Source: Acidimicrobiaceae bacterium | Lineage (GTDB): Bacteria; Actinomycetota; Acidimicrobiia; Acidimicrobiales; UBA8190 | Assembly (NCBI GenBank): GCA_003453695.1 | Contig: DMNK01000006.1 | Location: 24,006-45,918, forward strand | Length of the DNA: 21,913 nt | Reading direction: 5' to 3' | Shown here: positions 6,163-14,646 of the stretch, in pieces | Layout: every line of letters starts with the position of its first letter | Numbering within the stretch: position 1 is the stretch's first letter | The notes under the pieces: generated by a model | Databases searched by the model: none | Seen by the model: the letters and a program-made list of their open reading frames with translations, nothing else | What the model was told of the DNA's origin: nothing | Translations under genes and position numbers: made by a program

Positions 6163-7833
6163 TCAGGGAGCAGCAGACACCGCAGCGAAGCGGGAGGACT
6201 CGGGGCCCCTGGCCATGTCCCGCACCACGGTGTCGAACCAGTCGGGGAGGGCCGGGCCACCATAGATGAGGGCTCCCACCGGCTTGGGGTGGCTGCGCAA
6301 TCCGACCCAACCGTCACCGGCCACCAGCTCGGCTCCGGCCAGGGCGACGGCGGCGGGATGGGTGAGCAGATGGCCGACGAGCTCGCCCAGGCTCCGGCCA
6401 GCGCGCTCGTCAGAGACCTCGTGTCCGATGGCGAAGGCCGACACCCGGCCTTCGGTGGTGGCCCCCGACACCCGCGCCAGCTGGGCCGACCCTTGGGCGC
6501 GGCTGCGACCGCCCGACGTGGTGGCGTCGGTGACGGTGACGAGACGGATCTGCCGGTTGCCATCGGCCGCGTACCGGGCGGCTGCCCTGGCCCATCCGGC
6601 GTCGGCGTGGATCTGGTCGATGATCCGGTGATGCTCGGAGAGCACCTGCCGCCACCCGCCGACGGAGACCCTGTCGGGGCCTGACGACGGTGCCACCACG
6701 ATGGCGTCGACCGGCCCCCTGGCGACCTCGCTGCGCAGTGCTTGGTCGGCGTCGGTGAATCCCCTCGTCGGTTCCAGCACCCGGCAGGTGACGGATCGAG
6801 CGCCCAGGACTCCGGTGATGGCCGCCGCCAGATCGGGCCTGTCGCTGACGACGACGCAGGAACGAACGTCGCCTGAGACGACGGCAGCGGGCGCCGGCTC
6901 CTCGAAGAGCTTCCCGAAGCGCGGATTGCCGCCACCGTCGGTCGACTGCTTGGCCTCGGCCGGGACGAAGGCGGCCGGCAACACGGTGTCGAGGACCCCG
7001 GCCAGTGGGGACGCCCCGTCGGTGCGCACCACCTCGAGCAAGCGGGGCTCATCGATCACGGCCGCCTCCGAGCCGCCGGCGAAGAGCACGAGACCGCTGC
7101 ACCACCCGAATCGGTCGTCACACACCATGTGCGCACCGAGCGGCCCGAGCGTCTCCGGACCGGGAATAGAGCTGAACAAGGAGAACCCGCCGGCGCCCGC
7201 CGTCCGGCCCTCCTGACGGGCACGCTCCACGGCGACGGCGAACATCCGAGTGGCGGCGATGGGCGAGATGGCGTTGACGGCCAGGCCTGCCGGCATCAGA
7301 CGTCCCAGCTGCCAGGTGAGTGAGGCCACCACGCGCTTTGCGCACCCGTACCCGCCCGCATCGGTGGCTCGCCACCCCGCCCCCGAGGTGACGCCCACGA
7401 TGCGGCCCCGGCCGGCGCGCTCCATGACCGGGAGGGCGGCGCCCAGCACATTGAGGTAGCCGCCGAGATGGACCGCCAGCAGCTCGAGCCAGTCTTCCTC
7501 CGTTCCCTCGGCGAATCTGCTCTTGCGCGTGATACCGGCGACATTGACCACGGCGTCGACTCCACCGTGTTCGTGAACGAGCTCGTCGAACAGCTCGCCC
7601 AGCGCGGCGGGGTCGGTCACGGACACCGATGACGCCCGCGCCCAGCCTCCAGCTGCGGCGATACGACCGGCGGTGGTCTGCTCCGGCTCGGGGAGGAACT
7701 CGGCACCGTCCACAGTCACCAGTGGATCGACGGTCACCACGAACCAGTCCCGTCGAGCCACCGCTTCGGCGATGGCGGCTCCGATCCCGCTCCCACCGCC
7801 GGTCACCACGGCGACCTGCCGGCGGCGGCTCAC
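6163..7833 (-). CDS. Didomain short-chain dehydrogenase, active N-half and degenerate C-half
   Basis: 556 residues from GTG 7833, which overlaps the monooxygenase stop by 4 nt (GTGA). The N-terminal ~260 residues form a classical SDR: cofactor motif TGGGSGIG (11-18), VVNVAG in place of NNAG, catalytic Ser (GVTSGAG, about 150) and YGCAK (Tyr162/Lys166). Residues from about 320 to the end look like a second Rossmann unit (SCVVVSDRPDLAAAITGVL...) without a glycine-rich loop or YxxxK. That half is probably structural or regulatory. The length is about twice a normal SDR (~250). Coupling to a Baeyer-Villiger-type monooxygenase suggests it oxidises a secondary alcohol to the ketone that the monooxygenase uses (inference). 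A GTG further upstream would overlap the monooxygenase gene more and has less support. Confidence 0.85.
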   Translation of the reverse strand: MSRRRQVAVVTGGGSGIGAAIAEAVARRDWFVVTVDPLVTVDGAEFLPEPEQTTAGRIAAAGGWARASSVSVTDPAALGELFDELVHEHGGVDAVVNVAGITRKSRFAEGTEEDWLELLAVHLGGYLNVLGAALPVMERAGRGRIVGVTSGAGWRATDAGGYGCAKRVVASLTWQLGRLMPAGLAVNAISPIAATRMFAVAVERARQEGRTAGAGGFSLFSSIPGPETLGPLGAHMVCDDRFGWCSGLVLFAGGSEAAVIDEPRLLEVVRTDGASPLAGVLDTVLPAAFVPAEAKQSTDGGGNPRFGKLFEEPAPAAVVSGDVRSCVVVSDRPDLAAAITGVLGARSVTCRVLEPTRGFTDADQALRSEVARGPVDAIVVAPSSGPDRVSVGGWRQVLSEHHRIIDQIHADAGWARAAARYAADGNRQIRLVTVTDATTSGGRSRAQGSAQLARVSGATTEGRVSAFAIGHEVSDERAGRSLGELVGHLLTHPAAVALAGAELVAGDGWVGLRSHPKPVGALIYGGPALPDWFDTVVRDMARGPESSRFAAVSAAP

Positions 7834-9701
7834 GAGGCAGTCGATCGGACCGCCAGCTCCAGGCCCTCGAAGGTACCGGCGTCGAGCCACCCCTCGAGCA
7901 GCTCGCGGTAGGCGAACCAGTCACCCATCCCCCGGCCGTAGTTCCCGTTGCGGGGGTTCAAGCCCTCAGGATGGCCCTCGTTGTTGAGCCGGGACGGAGT
8001 GCACACGGACATGATTGCGCTGGGGTCGACGAAAAAGCCCACGACCTTCTCCGTCCATGCTTTCTCGGCTTCGGCGCTCACGTCGAAGGTCTCGATCCCC
8101 TTGCGAGCCAGCATGCCCACCGCCCGGCCGATGAACTCACCCCCGAAGACCGCCAGCTGCGTGTAGTTCACGGTCACCACGGCTTGCTGCCCCGGGGCCG
8201 GCATCACGAACATGTTGGGAAAACCCCTGCTCATCATCCCGAACAGGGTCGCCGCTCCCTCGGCGAATTTCTCCCTCAGGGTGACGCCGCCACGCCCGAC
8301 GACCTCGTGGCCCACCCGTCGCCATAGCGGGGTGAGCTCTGGTTCGAAACCGGTGCCGTAGGTGATGCAGTCGACCTCGTACTGGCGGCCATCCACCACC
8401 GGGCCCTTCTCGGTGATGCGCTCGATGCCGGCGGGGCAGCCCACGAGGGTCACGTTCGGCCTGTTGAACGCCAGTAGGTACTCGTCGTGGAAACACGGGC
8501 GCTTGCACAGGTACCGGTAGTAGGGCTTCAGGATCTCGGCTGTCGCCTTGTCTGCCACAACCTCTTCGATCCGGCGCCGATGGAGCTCCATGATGGCGTA
8601 ATCCACTTCTTCGGCCTTACGCATCACGTCGGAAGCCGATGTGTTCTCGTCACGAGGGACGTTGTGGATGGCGGCCCAATGATGCGTCCACCCGTCGTCC
8701 ACCTGGTCGACGTCGACGGGTCGCCCCAGGATGATCGCCTGGAAATTGTCCATACGCGCCCGCTGCCAGCCGGGCTCGAGTTGGTCGGCGAAGCCTGGTC
8801 CGGTGGGACGGTTGCCCCGCTCCCCGACGGCCGAAGGGGTCCGCTGGAAGACATAGAGCTGTCTGGCCGACTCCGCCAACGGTGGCACACACTGGATACC
8901 ACTGGCGCCGTTGCCGATGAGCGCCACCGCCTTGTCCTCGAGCCCGGTGAGAGGCTCGTGCCGCCCGCCACCGGTGTAGTCGTAGTCCCACCTGGCGGTA
9001 TGGAAGGACTGTCCGCCGAAGTCCTCCATGCCCGGGATGGCGGGCAGCTTCATGAGGTTGAGGATCCCTACGGCCAGCACGTACCACCGGCAGGTGATGT
9101 CGTCGCCGCGATCGGTGTGGACCCGCCATCGGCCAGAGTTCTCGTCCCACACCGCACGCGTCACTCCTGTGTGGAAAAGGGCGTCGGTGACGAGGTCGAA
9201 GCGCGCCGCGACCTGCTCGAGGTAGGCGAGGATCTCCTCTCCGAAGGCATACCGGGTCGTCGGCACGTAGCCGAGCTCCTCGAGCAGGGGAAGGTAGATG
9301 TAGGACTCGACGTCGCACATCAAGCCGGGATAGCGGTTCCAGTACCAGGTCCCTCCCACGCCACCGGCCAGATCCATGATGCGGATCCTGCCCACGCCTG
9401 CTCGCCTGAGCTCGGCCCCGGCAACGAGGCCGGCGATCCCGCCGCCCACGATGACGACGTCAACCTCGTCGGTGACGGCCGGGCGCTCGATCCAGGGGGT
9501 GAACGGGTCGTCTCGGTAGTGGGCGAACCGTTCGTCTTCCTCCAGGTCGCGTATCTCGGCCCGTCCAGGGACCAGTCGTTTGTCGCGCTCGGCGATGTAC
9601 TTGGCCCGGACGGCTTCCGGGTCGAAGGTCGAGGCGACGCCGTCTCCCTTGACCCGCTCTCGCTCAGCCCCTGGCTTTGCGCGCCGGCCTGCTCTGGACA
9701 T
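7830..9701 (-). CDS. Baeyer-Villiger-type flavin monooxygenase
   Basis: 623 residues. An N-terminal extension of about 80 residues (with YIAERDKRLVPG and DDPFTPWIERP) precedes the FAD Rossmann motif VIVGGGIAG (about 83-91). Next is GGVGGTWYWNRYPG, a hallmark of this family. The type I BVMO fingerprint FxGxxxHxxxW is exact: FGGQSFHTARW, residues 228-238. The second nucleotide-binding motif is GNGASG (263-268). It should use FAD and NADPH with O2 to insert an oxygen next to a ketone or aldehyde carbonyl. Simple N- or S-oxygenation cannot be excluded. ATG 9701 has only a weak RBS and lies in the centre of a perfect 16-bp palindrome. It is 92 nt downstream of the binding-protein gene and overlaps the SDR by 4 nt. 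Confidence 0.92.
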   Translation of the reverse strand: MSRAGRRAKPGAERERVKGDGVASTFDPEAVRAKYIAERDKRLVPGRAEIRDLEEDERFAHYRDDPFTPWIERPAVTDEVDVVIVGGGIAGLVAGAELRRAGVGRIRIMDLAGGVGGTWYWNRYPGLMCDVESYIYLPLLEELGYVPTTRYAFGEEILAYLEQVAARFDLVTDALFHTGVTRAVWDENSGRWRVHTDRGDDITCRWYVLAVGILNLMKLPAIPGMEDFGGQSFHTARWDYDYTGGGRHEPLTGLEDKAVALIGNGASGIQCVPPLAESARQLYVFQRTPSAVGERGNRPTGPGFADQLEPGWQRARMDNFQAIILGRPVDVDQVDDGWTHHWAAIHNVPRDENTSASDVMRKAEEVDYAIMELHRRRIEEVVADKATAEILKPYYRYLCKRPCFHDEYLLAFNRPNVTLVGCPAGIERITEKGPVVDGRQYEVDCITYGTGFEPELTPLWRRVGHEVVGRGGVTLREKFAEGAATLFGMMSRGFPNMFVMPAPGQQAVVTVNYTQLAVFGGEFIGRAVGMLARKGIETFDVSAEAEKAWTEKVVGFFVDPSAIMSVCTPSRLNNEGHPEGLNPRNGNYGRGMGDWFAYRELLEGWLDAGTFEGLELAVRSTAS

Positions 9702-9708
9702 GTCCAGA
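9693..9708. promoter_or_regulatory. Perfect 16-bp palindrome over the monooxygenase start codon
   Basis: TCTGGACATGTCCAGA is fully self-complementary, with the ATG of the monooxygenase (9699-9701) at its centre. It could be an operator or an mRNA hairpin masking the start codon. I saw no second copy in the window. Confidence 0.4.
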
Positions 9709-9793
9709 CGCTACCGACCCCGGAGGTGGCGTCCGGTCACAGAGGCGTGCGGCTGCGGCTCGGACGGCGGGCACAGGGCGGGCCGCGGCATGG

Positions 9794-11020
9794 TCAGCTC
9801 GAGGGACAGATGGGCGTGGCTCCGTTGGGGGCGGTGAACTTGTGGTTCTGGATGGTGACCCAGAACCAGCAGTGCACCGGGTTGGGCTGATTGGCCTTGA
9901 AGGTGAGCGGTGGAGCCATGCCCCCGAGGGTGTCGTTGCTGATCAGGTGCAGGCCGGTCACGATCTGCGCCGAGGTGATGGGCCCGTTCTTGCCGGCGTT
10001 CGCCTTCTTGGCAGCCTCCTGGAAGAGCAGGCCCGAGACCCACATCTGGGTGTTCTCCTCGCCGTAGTTCGGTGAGCTCAGCACCGACGGGGCGTATTTC
10101 TGGAGGCTGTCGTTCATCAGCTTCGTGCCCGGTGTGTTGGTGAGGAAGAACGGGACGTCCTGTTCGAAGCCGATGAAGTGTTGGTCGAGGCCGGGAGCAT
10201 TCACGAAGGACTTGGAGATGGCGCCGTCACCTTCGATGTAATACGGGAAGTAGCCCTGGGCTGAGCACTGTTGGGCCACCACCTGGTCGGTGGACACCGC
10301 TTCACCGACCAGGAGGCCGGTGACGCCGGCTTGCTTGGCCGCCAGGCAGGCAGCCGTATAGCTGGGCTGAGCAGCCGAGATCTCGGTGACGTAGCTCACA
10401 GTCAGGTTGAGCGCCTTGGCGGTGTTCCTGAGCAGAGCCACCGCCTGGGCGCACGACGGCGACTCTGCGCAGTAGAGGTTCCCGATGTTGGTGGCGCCGA
10501 CCTTCTTGGCTGCGTAGGCGTACGTCACGAAGAAGCCGTCGATGGTCTCGCCCGCTGCGTACAGGTCGGAGTCGGTCAGCTGCAGCGTGCTCTGGGCGTC
10601 GCCACCCACGATGGGGACGCCCTGTTGGGAGGCGTAGCTGGACCAGGCGGTGTCCTCGGTCGAGCTGTCCACCAGCGCCACGACGTGGTCGGTGTCGATC
10701 AACTCGTGTGCCTCGGCCAGAGCGGTGCCGGGGTTGAGCGCGTCGTTCTTGGAGATGACGACCACCTTGTGACCGTTGACCCCACCGTGGGCGTCGACCT
10801 CGTCGGCCCACGCTTGGTAGGTCTGCGGGCTGGTGGCCATGCTCGAGGCCAGTGCCCCGGTGCAGCTGCAGATGACGCCGATGCTCACAGGAGCACCGGT
10901 GAACGACGCCCCGCCCGAGCCGCTCGGGGTACTGCTGCACGACGCCAGCGTCACGGCCAGGACGGCGGCGCCGAGCGCTCCCGAAAAACGTGTGAGTGCT
11001 GAAGAACGCCTGGCGTTCAC
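9794..11020 (-). CDS. Branched-chain-type ABC transporter substrate-binding lipoprotein
   Basis: 408 residues. The signal peptide ends in a good lipobox, VTLASC (Cys28), followed by a Ser/Gly-rich tether. The mature part reads as a Peripla_BP_6 (LivJ/LivK-like) protein: VSIGVICSCTGALASS, then AWADEVDAHGGVNGHKVVVISKNDALNPGTALAEAHELI, then VVALVDSSTEDT and GVPIVGGD. Such proteins bind amino acids, amides, aromatic acids or other small acids. The start GTG 11020 has GGAGGAGG 8 nt upstream. It lies downstream of the LivF gene with a 120-nt gap holding its own promoter region and the AATAG...CTATT element. It is the expected partner of the LivHMG/LivF importer and is followed by the monooxygenase, linking uptake to catabolism. 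Confidence 0.9.
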   Translation of the reverse strand: MNARRSSALTRFSGALGAAVLAVTLASCSSTPSGSGGASFTGAPVSIGVICSCTGALASSMATSPQTYQAWADEVDAHGGVNGHKVVVISKNDALNPGTALAEAHELIDTDHVVALVDSSTEDTAWSSYASQQGVPIVGGDAQSTLQLTDSDLYAAGETIDGFFVTYAYAAKKVGATNIGNLYCAESPSCAQAVALLRNTAKALNLTVSYVTEISAAQPSYTAACLAAKQAGVTGLLVGEAVSTDQVVAQQCSAQGYFPYYIEGDGAISKSFVNAPGLDQHFIGFEQDVPFFLTNTPGTKLMNDSLQKYAPSVLSSPNYGEENTQMWVSGLLFQEAAKKANAGKNGPITSAQIVTGLHLISNDTLGGMAPPLTFKANQPNPVHCWFWVTIQNHKFTAPNGATPICPSS

Positions 11021-11028
11021 GGGCACCG

Positions 11029-11036
11029 CCTCCTCC
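11029..11036 (-). promoter_or_regulatory. Ribosome binding site of the binding-protein gene
   Basis: The minus strand reads GGAGGAGG with 8 nt to GTG 11020. The nearer GTG at 11024-11026 would be only 2 nt away, so the site selects 11020. Confidence 0.65.
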
Positions 11037-11103
11037 CCGGCGGCTCGGCCCGGCGGCCGACGACCGCGACCCCCGCGGTAGGGGCTGAGGTGAGGGTAGT
11101 ACA

Positions 11104-11117
11104 AATAGTATGCTATT
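11104..11117. promoter_or_regulatory. Candidate GntR operator / promoter element upstream of the binding-protein gene
   Basis: AATAGTATGCTATT has arms AATAG and CTATT in perfect dyad around TATG. It is a conspicuous AT-rich island between the LivF stop and the binding-protein start. It matches 12 of 14 bases with the element in the GntR/isochorismatase promoter (19716-19729). On the minus strand it contains CATACT, which could serve as a -10 box, so operator and promoter functions may overlap. Confidence 0.55.
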
Positions 11118-11140
11118 GCAACGGCATCCGGTCTCGGGGG

Positions 11141-11911
11141 TCAGACCTCGGGGCCCATGTCGATGCCGAGGTACCGCTCGAAGATGTCGCTGTCCGACAG
11201 CTCGTCGGCTGGACCGGTGAAGACGACCGTGCCCCGGTTGAGCAGGTACACGACGTCCGCCAGCTCGAGCGCCCGGTTGACGTACTGCTCGACCAAGAGG
11301 ACGGCCGTCCCGCCGCCCACGATGGCTCGCAGCGATCCGAAGATCTGCTCGACGACGATGGGAGACAACCCGAGCGAGGGCTCGTCCACCACCACCACGG
11401 CCGGGTCGGTCACGAAGGCGCGCGCCAGCGCAAGCATCTGCTGCTCCCCGCCGCTCAGGTTTCCCGCCAGCTGCTTGAGACGGGTGGTCAGCACCGGGAA
11501 CACCTGACCGGCCGTCTCGGTGGCGTCCGTCCGGCCGCCTCTCGGCGCCGCCAACCGGAGGTTCTCAGCCACGGTGAGGGAGGGAAAGATCCCCCGGCCT
11601 TCTGGCAAGTGGCACAACCCGGCGCGCGTCATGTCGTGGGCGCTCCTGCCCGTCATATCGGTGCCTTTGAGCCGGACCCGGCCGGCCATGGGGCGCAGGA
11701 GCCCGGCCGCCGTGCGCAGAAGCGTGGTCTTCCCGGCCCCGTTCGGTCCCAACAGGGCCACCGCCCCGGAGCGGGGGACCGAGAGCGAGACCTGGCGCAG
11801 CACCACCGACTCGCCGTAGCCGGCGGTGATCCCCTCCAGCTCGAGCACCGGCGGTGACGCACCGGTGCTGGCCGGCGACGGCGCCTGTGTCGCCGAGGGT
11901 CCCGATGTCAT
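11141..11911 (-). CDS. livF: Branched-chain-type ABC transporter ATP-binding protein LivF
   Basis: 256 residues, close to the ~235 typical of LivF plus a Ser/Pro/Ala-rich N-terminal tail of about 22 residues. Walker A GPNGAGKT (55-62), signature LSGGEQQ (152-158), Walker B VVVVDEP (172-178) and an H-loop region LLVEQYVNRAL are intact. GLCHLPEGRGIFPSLTVAENL is diagnostic of LivF rather than LivG. ATG 11911 overlaps the stop of the LivHMG fusion by 4 nt (ATGA), so the two are translated together. It should form the ATPase heterodimer with the LivG domain of the fusion at the cytoplasmic membrane face. Confidence 0.95.
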   Translation of the reverse strand: MTSGPSATQAPSPASTGASPPVLELEGITAGYGESVVLRQVSLSVPRSGAVALLGPNGAGKTTLLRTAAGLLRPMAGRVRLKGTDMTGRSAHDMTRAGLCHLPEGRGIFPSLTVAENLRLAAPRGGRTDATETAGQVFPVLTTRLKQLAGNLSGGEQQMLALARAFVTDPAVVVVDEPSLGLSPIVVEQIFGSLRAIVGGGTAVLLVEQYVNRALELADVVYLLNRGTVVFTGPADELSDSDIFERYLGIDMGPEV

Positions 11912-14646
11912 GGCGTCGCCGCCGCCACGTCGGTCGGGTCTTCGGTGGCGCCGAGATAGGCACGGCGCACCTCTTGGCTGGCCAGCATCTGCTCGGTCGT
12001 GCCCTCGAAGATGAGGCGGCCGAAGTCGAGCACGTAGACGGTGCTGCACACCTGGCGCACGAGGGTCATGTCGTGTTCGATGATGAGCACGGTCACCCCT
12101 CGTCGGCGCACCACCTCGCGCACGATGTCGCCGAAGTGCCGGCTCTCGGCGACGTCGAGGCCCGAGGAGGGCTCGTCCAGCAACAGCACGTCGAAGGGTC
12201 CCGCCAGCACCCTGGCCAGCTCCACCAATCGGCGCTGTCCGGTGGTGAGCAGGCCCGCCTGCTGGCCGGCCAGCCCTTCGATCCCCACCAGGGCCAAGGC
12301 CTCCTCTCCGCGCGCCTGCACCTCCGCCCAGCGCTGTGGGCCCGACAGCAGCTGAGTGAGGGGGTTGCCACCTGCCATCGATGCTTCGCGGCCCAGCTGA
12401 ACGTTCTGGCGGACGGTCAACGAGTCGAACAGCTGCGCGCGCTGGAACGTCCTGCCCAGTCCTCGCCGGGCCCGCTCAGCCGGCGCCATCTTCGTCGCCT
12501 CGGCCTCGTGGAGCACGACCGTGCCCGCGCTGGGCCGTATGAGCCCTGAGCACACGTTGAAGATGGTGGTCTTCCCGGCGCCGTTGGGACCGATGAGCCC
12601 GGTGACGGCGCCACGCTCAGCATGCAGGCTCACCCCGTCGACGGCCTGCAATCCCCCGAACCGCACCGACAGCCCCCGCACCTCGAGGGCGGGCGGGTGT
12701 GCACCTGGTGTCGGCGTCCCGGCGTCGCCCGGCGTGCCCGACGGCGGGACAGACGACACGGCTCGGGTCGTGTGCTTCTGTCGGCCCGCGCCGATGCGTT
12801 CGAGGCGCTGGCGGAGGAACAGCGGCACCGAGGGGGCGTTGCCGTTCTGCAGGGCGAACATGGCGGCGAAGAGGCCGAACACGATCTCCAGGTACGTGTT
12901 GACGTTCCCCACGGTGACGTAGCCGGGGAACACGGCGAACCCCAGAGCGGCCACCACGGCGTACCACGGGTCGCCCACCGTGACGATCACCACCAGCGCC
13001 ACCAGGGTGAGGGAGGTGAAGGGGGCGAAGTTCGCCCCCACCGCGTAGTAGTAGAGCGAGCTGGTGAGGGCACCGGCTACTGCCGCCATGGCGGCCCCGA
13101 TGCAGAACACGAGCACGAGAGTCGTGTTCGTGGTGGCGCCATGGGCCTCCAGGGCGAGGGGAGAGTCGGCCAGCCCGCCCAGCAACCGCCCCAGGCGACC
13201 CCGCTCGGCGGCGAGCACCGCCGCCACCGACAGCACGGCGATCACGAGCAGCAGGTAGTAGAAGCCCGAGTCCGACGACATGTTCCACGGCCCGATGCTC
13301 ACGTGAGGGCGGGGGGTGGGCACGCCGGCGTTGACGCCGAACATGAGGTTGGTGGGATAGACCATCTCGGCCAGCAGCACCCCGAAGCCGAAGGTGGCGA
13401 TGGCCAGGAACACCCCCGACAGACGGATGGCGGGGATGGCGATCAGTGCCCCCACCGGCACCGCCACCAAGCCCGAGATGACGAGGCCGGCCAGCCAGGG
13501 GACGTGCCAGTCGGTGAGCAGGTGCCCGAAGGCTGCCGCCCCCACAGCGGCAAAGGCCAAATGGCACAGGGAGATCTGGCCTGCCTTGCGCACCATGAGC
13601 CCGAGGGACAGAAACAGGATCACGTCGATGAGGAAGGCCGACCACACCGTGAGCTGGGGGCCGGCCACTTGCGGGGCGAAGGCCAGCGCCACCAACACCA
13701 CCGCTCCGGCCCCGAGACGCACCCTGGTCGGTGCGTACCACGAGCTGCGCACCGGGAGCTTGTGCACCAACCGTCGCTCCATGAGCCGACGTCTGGGCGT
13801 GACCACGAGCACGACGAACAGGATGATGAACGGAAGGCCCACGGGCAGCCCGCTGAGCCAGCTGATCGACACCACGTACTTGGACGCCAGGGCGCCGGCA
13901 ACGCCGATGACGAGGCCCCCGGCAAAGGTGAGGGGAAGGTTCGAGAAGTACCCGACGGCAGCGGCGCCAAAGGCCTGGACCACCAGCATGGTGATGATCA
14001 GGGCGTCGAGGCTGAGGCTCGGAGCGAGGAGCAGCCCGGCCGCCGATGCGAACACCGTCCCGATGATCCACGCCCACCGGCGCACCCGCACCGGGCTCTC
14101 CCCGGTCATGTCCAGCAGCTCAGGGTTGTCCACCACGGCGCGCATGGCGACCCCGATGCGCACCCAGCGAAACAGGTAGTACAAGCCGGCGGTGGCGACC
14201 ACCGACACGATGACCACGATGATCTGCTCCCAGGTCACGTTCACTCCGGCGAACCGCACCGTTGAGGTGGGCAGGAAGGACGGGAACGTCGAGGTCTGGT
14301 TGCCGAACCACAAGGTGCCGACACCGAGGACCACGAGGAGCAGGCCCACCGTCGCCACCACCTTCAAGGTGGCGCTCACCGGGTCCAGGCGGCGTGCCAC
14401 CAGCTCGAGCAGCACCCCTTCGACCGGGCCCATGACGAGCACGCACAGCAGGGCAGCCAAGGGCCAGGCCAGGCCGTGCTCGTCATGGAGGAAGTAGAAG
14501 ACGAAGACCGACAGTGCCGCGATCGACCCGTAGGCGAAGTTGAAGATCCCCGACGTCTTGTAGGTGAGGACGAGGCCCGTGCCCGCCAAGCCGTACACCG
14601 CCCCCGTGGTGACCCCGATGACGATGAAGGGGAGGAACTGGCTCAT
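11908..14646 (-). CDS. LivH-LivM-LivG triple fusion (permease-permease-ATPase) of a branched-chain-type ABC importer
   Basis: 912 residues carrying three normally separate subunits. Residues 1-~295 are a LivH permease: VTTGAVYGLAGTGLVLTYKTSGIFNFAYG, with EAA-like loop MRAVVDNPELLDMTGESPVRVRR. Residues ~310-630 are a LivM permease: LMVRKAGQISLCHLAFAAVGAAAFG. A Pro/Gly/Thr linker follows (~631-650). Residues ~651-912 are a LivG ATPase: Walker A GPNGAGKT (~686-693), Walker B LLLDEP (~821-826) and H-loop IIEHDM. The ATPase signature is LTTGQ instead of LSGGQ. ATG 14646 overlaps the upstream acyl-CoA synthetase stop (ATGA). Such permease/ATPase fusions are known in actinobacteria. The frame is continuous across both joints, so this is not a sequencing artefact of adjacent genes. 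Confidence 0.93.
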   Translation of the reverse strand: MSQFLPFIVIGVTTGAVYGLAGTGLVLTYKTSGIFNFAYGSIAALSVFVFYFLHDEHGLAWPLAALLCVLVMGPVEGVLLELVARRLDPVSATLKVVATVGLLLVVLGVGTLWFGNQTSTFPSFLPTSTVRFAGVNVTWEQIIVVIVSVVATAGLYYLFRWVRIGVAMRAVVDNPELLDMTGESPVRVRRWAWIIGTVFASAAGLLLAPSLSLDALIITMLVVQAFGAAAVGYFSNLPLTFAGGLVIGVAGALASKYVVSISWLSGLPVGLPFIILFVVLVVTPRRRLMERRLVHKLPVRSSWYAPTRVRLGAGAVVLVALAFAPQVAGPQLTVWSAFLIDVILFLSLGLMVRKAGQISLCHLAFAAVGAAAFGHLLTDWHVPWLAGLVISGLVAVPVGALIAIPAIRLSGVFLAIATFGFGVLLAEMVYPTNLMFGVNAGVPTPRPHVSIGPWNMSSDSGFYYLLLVIAVLSVAAVLAAERGRLGRLLGGLADSPLALEAHGATTNTTLVLVFCIGAAMAAVAGALTSSLYYYAVGANFAPFTSLTLVALVVIVTVGDPWYAVVAALGFAVFPGYVTVGNVNTYLEIVFGLFAAMFALQNGNAPSVPLFLRQRLERIGAGRQKHTTRAVSSVPPSGTPGDAGTPTPGAHPPALEVRGLSVRFGGLQAVDGVSLHAERGAVTGLIGPNGAGKTTIFNVCSGLIRPSAGTVVLHEAEATKMAPAERARRGLGRTFQRAQLFDSLTVRQNVQLGREASMAGGNPLTQLLSGPQRWAEVQARGEEALALVGIEGLAGQQAGLLTTGQRRLVELARVLAGPFDVLLLDEPSSGLDVAESRHFGDIVREVVRRRGVTVLIIEHDMTLVRQVCSTVYVLDFGRLIFEGTTEQMLASQEVRRAYLGATEDPTDVAAATP

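Noticed and set aside
8487..9890. Plus-strand open frame of about 467 codons antisense to the monooxygenase
   Set aside because: No motifs, and the opposing gene has exact FAD and Baeyer-Villiger fingerprints.
12622..14265. Plus-strand open frame of about 547 codons antisense to the LivHMG fusion
   Set aside because: The translation is dominated by His, Gly, Asp, Gln and Arg, the mirror of hydrophobic codons in a GC-rich membrane gene. It carries no domain signature.
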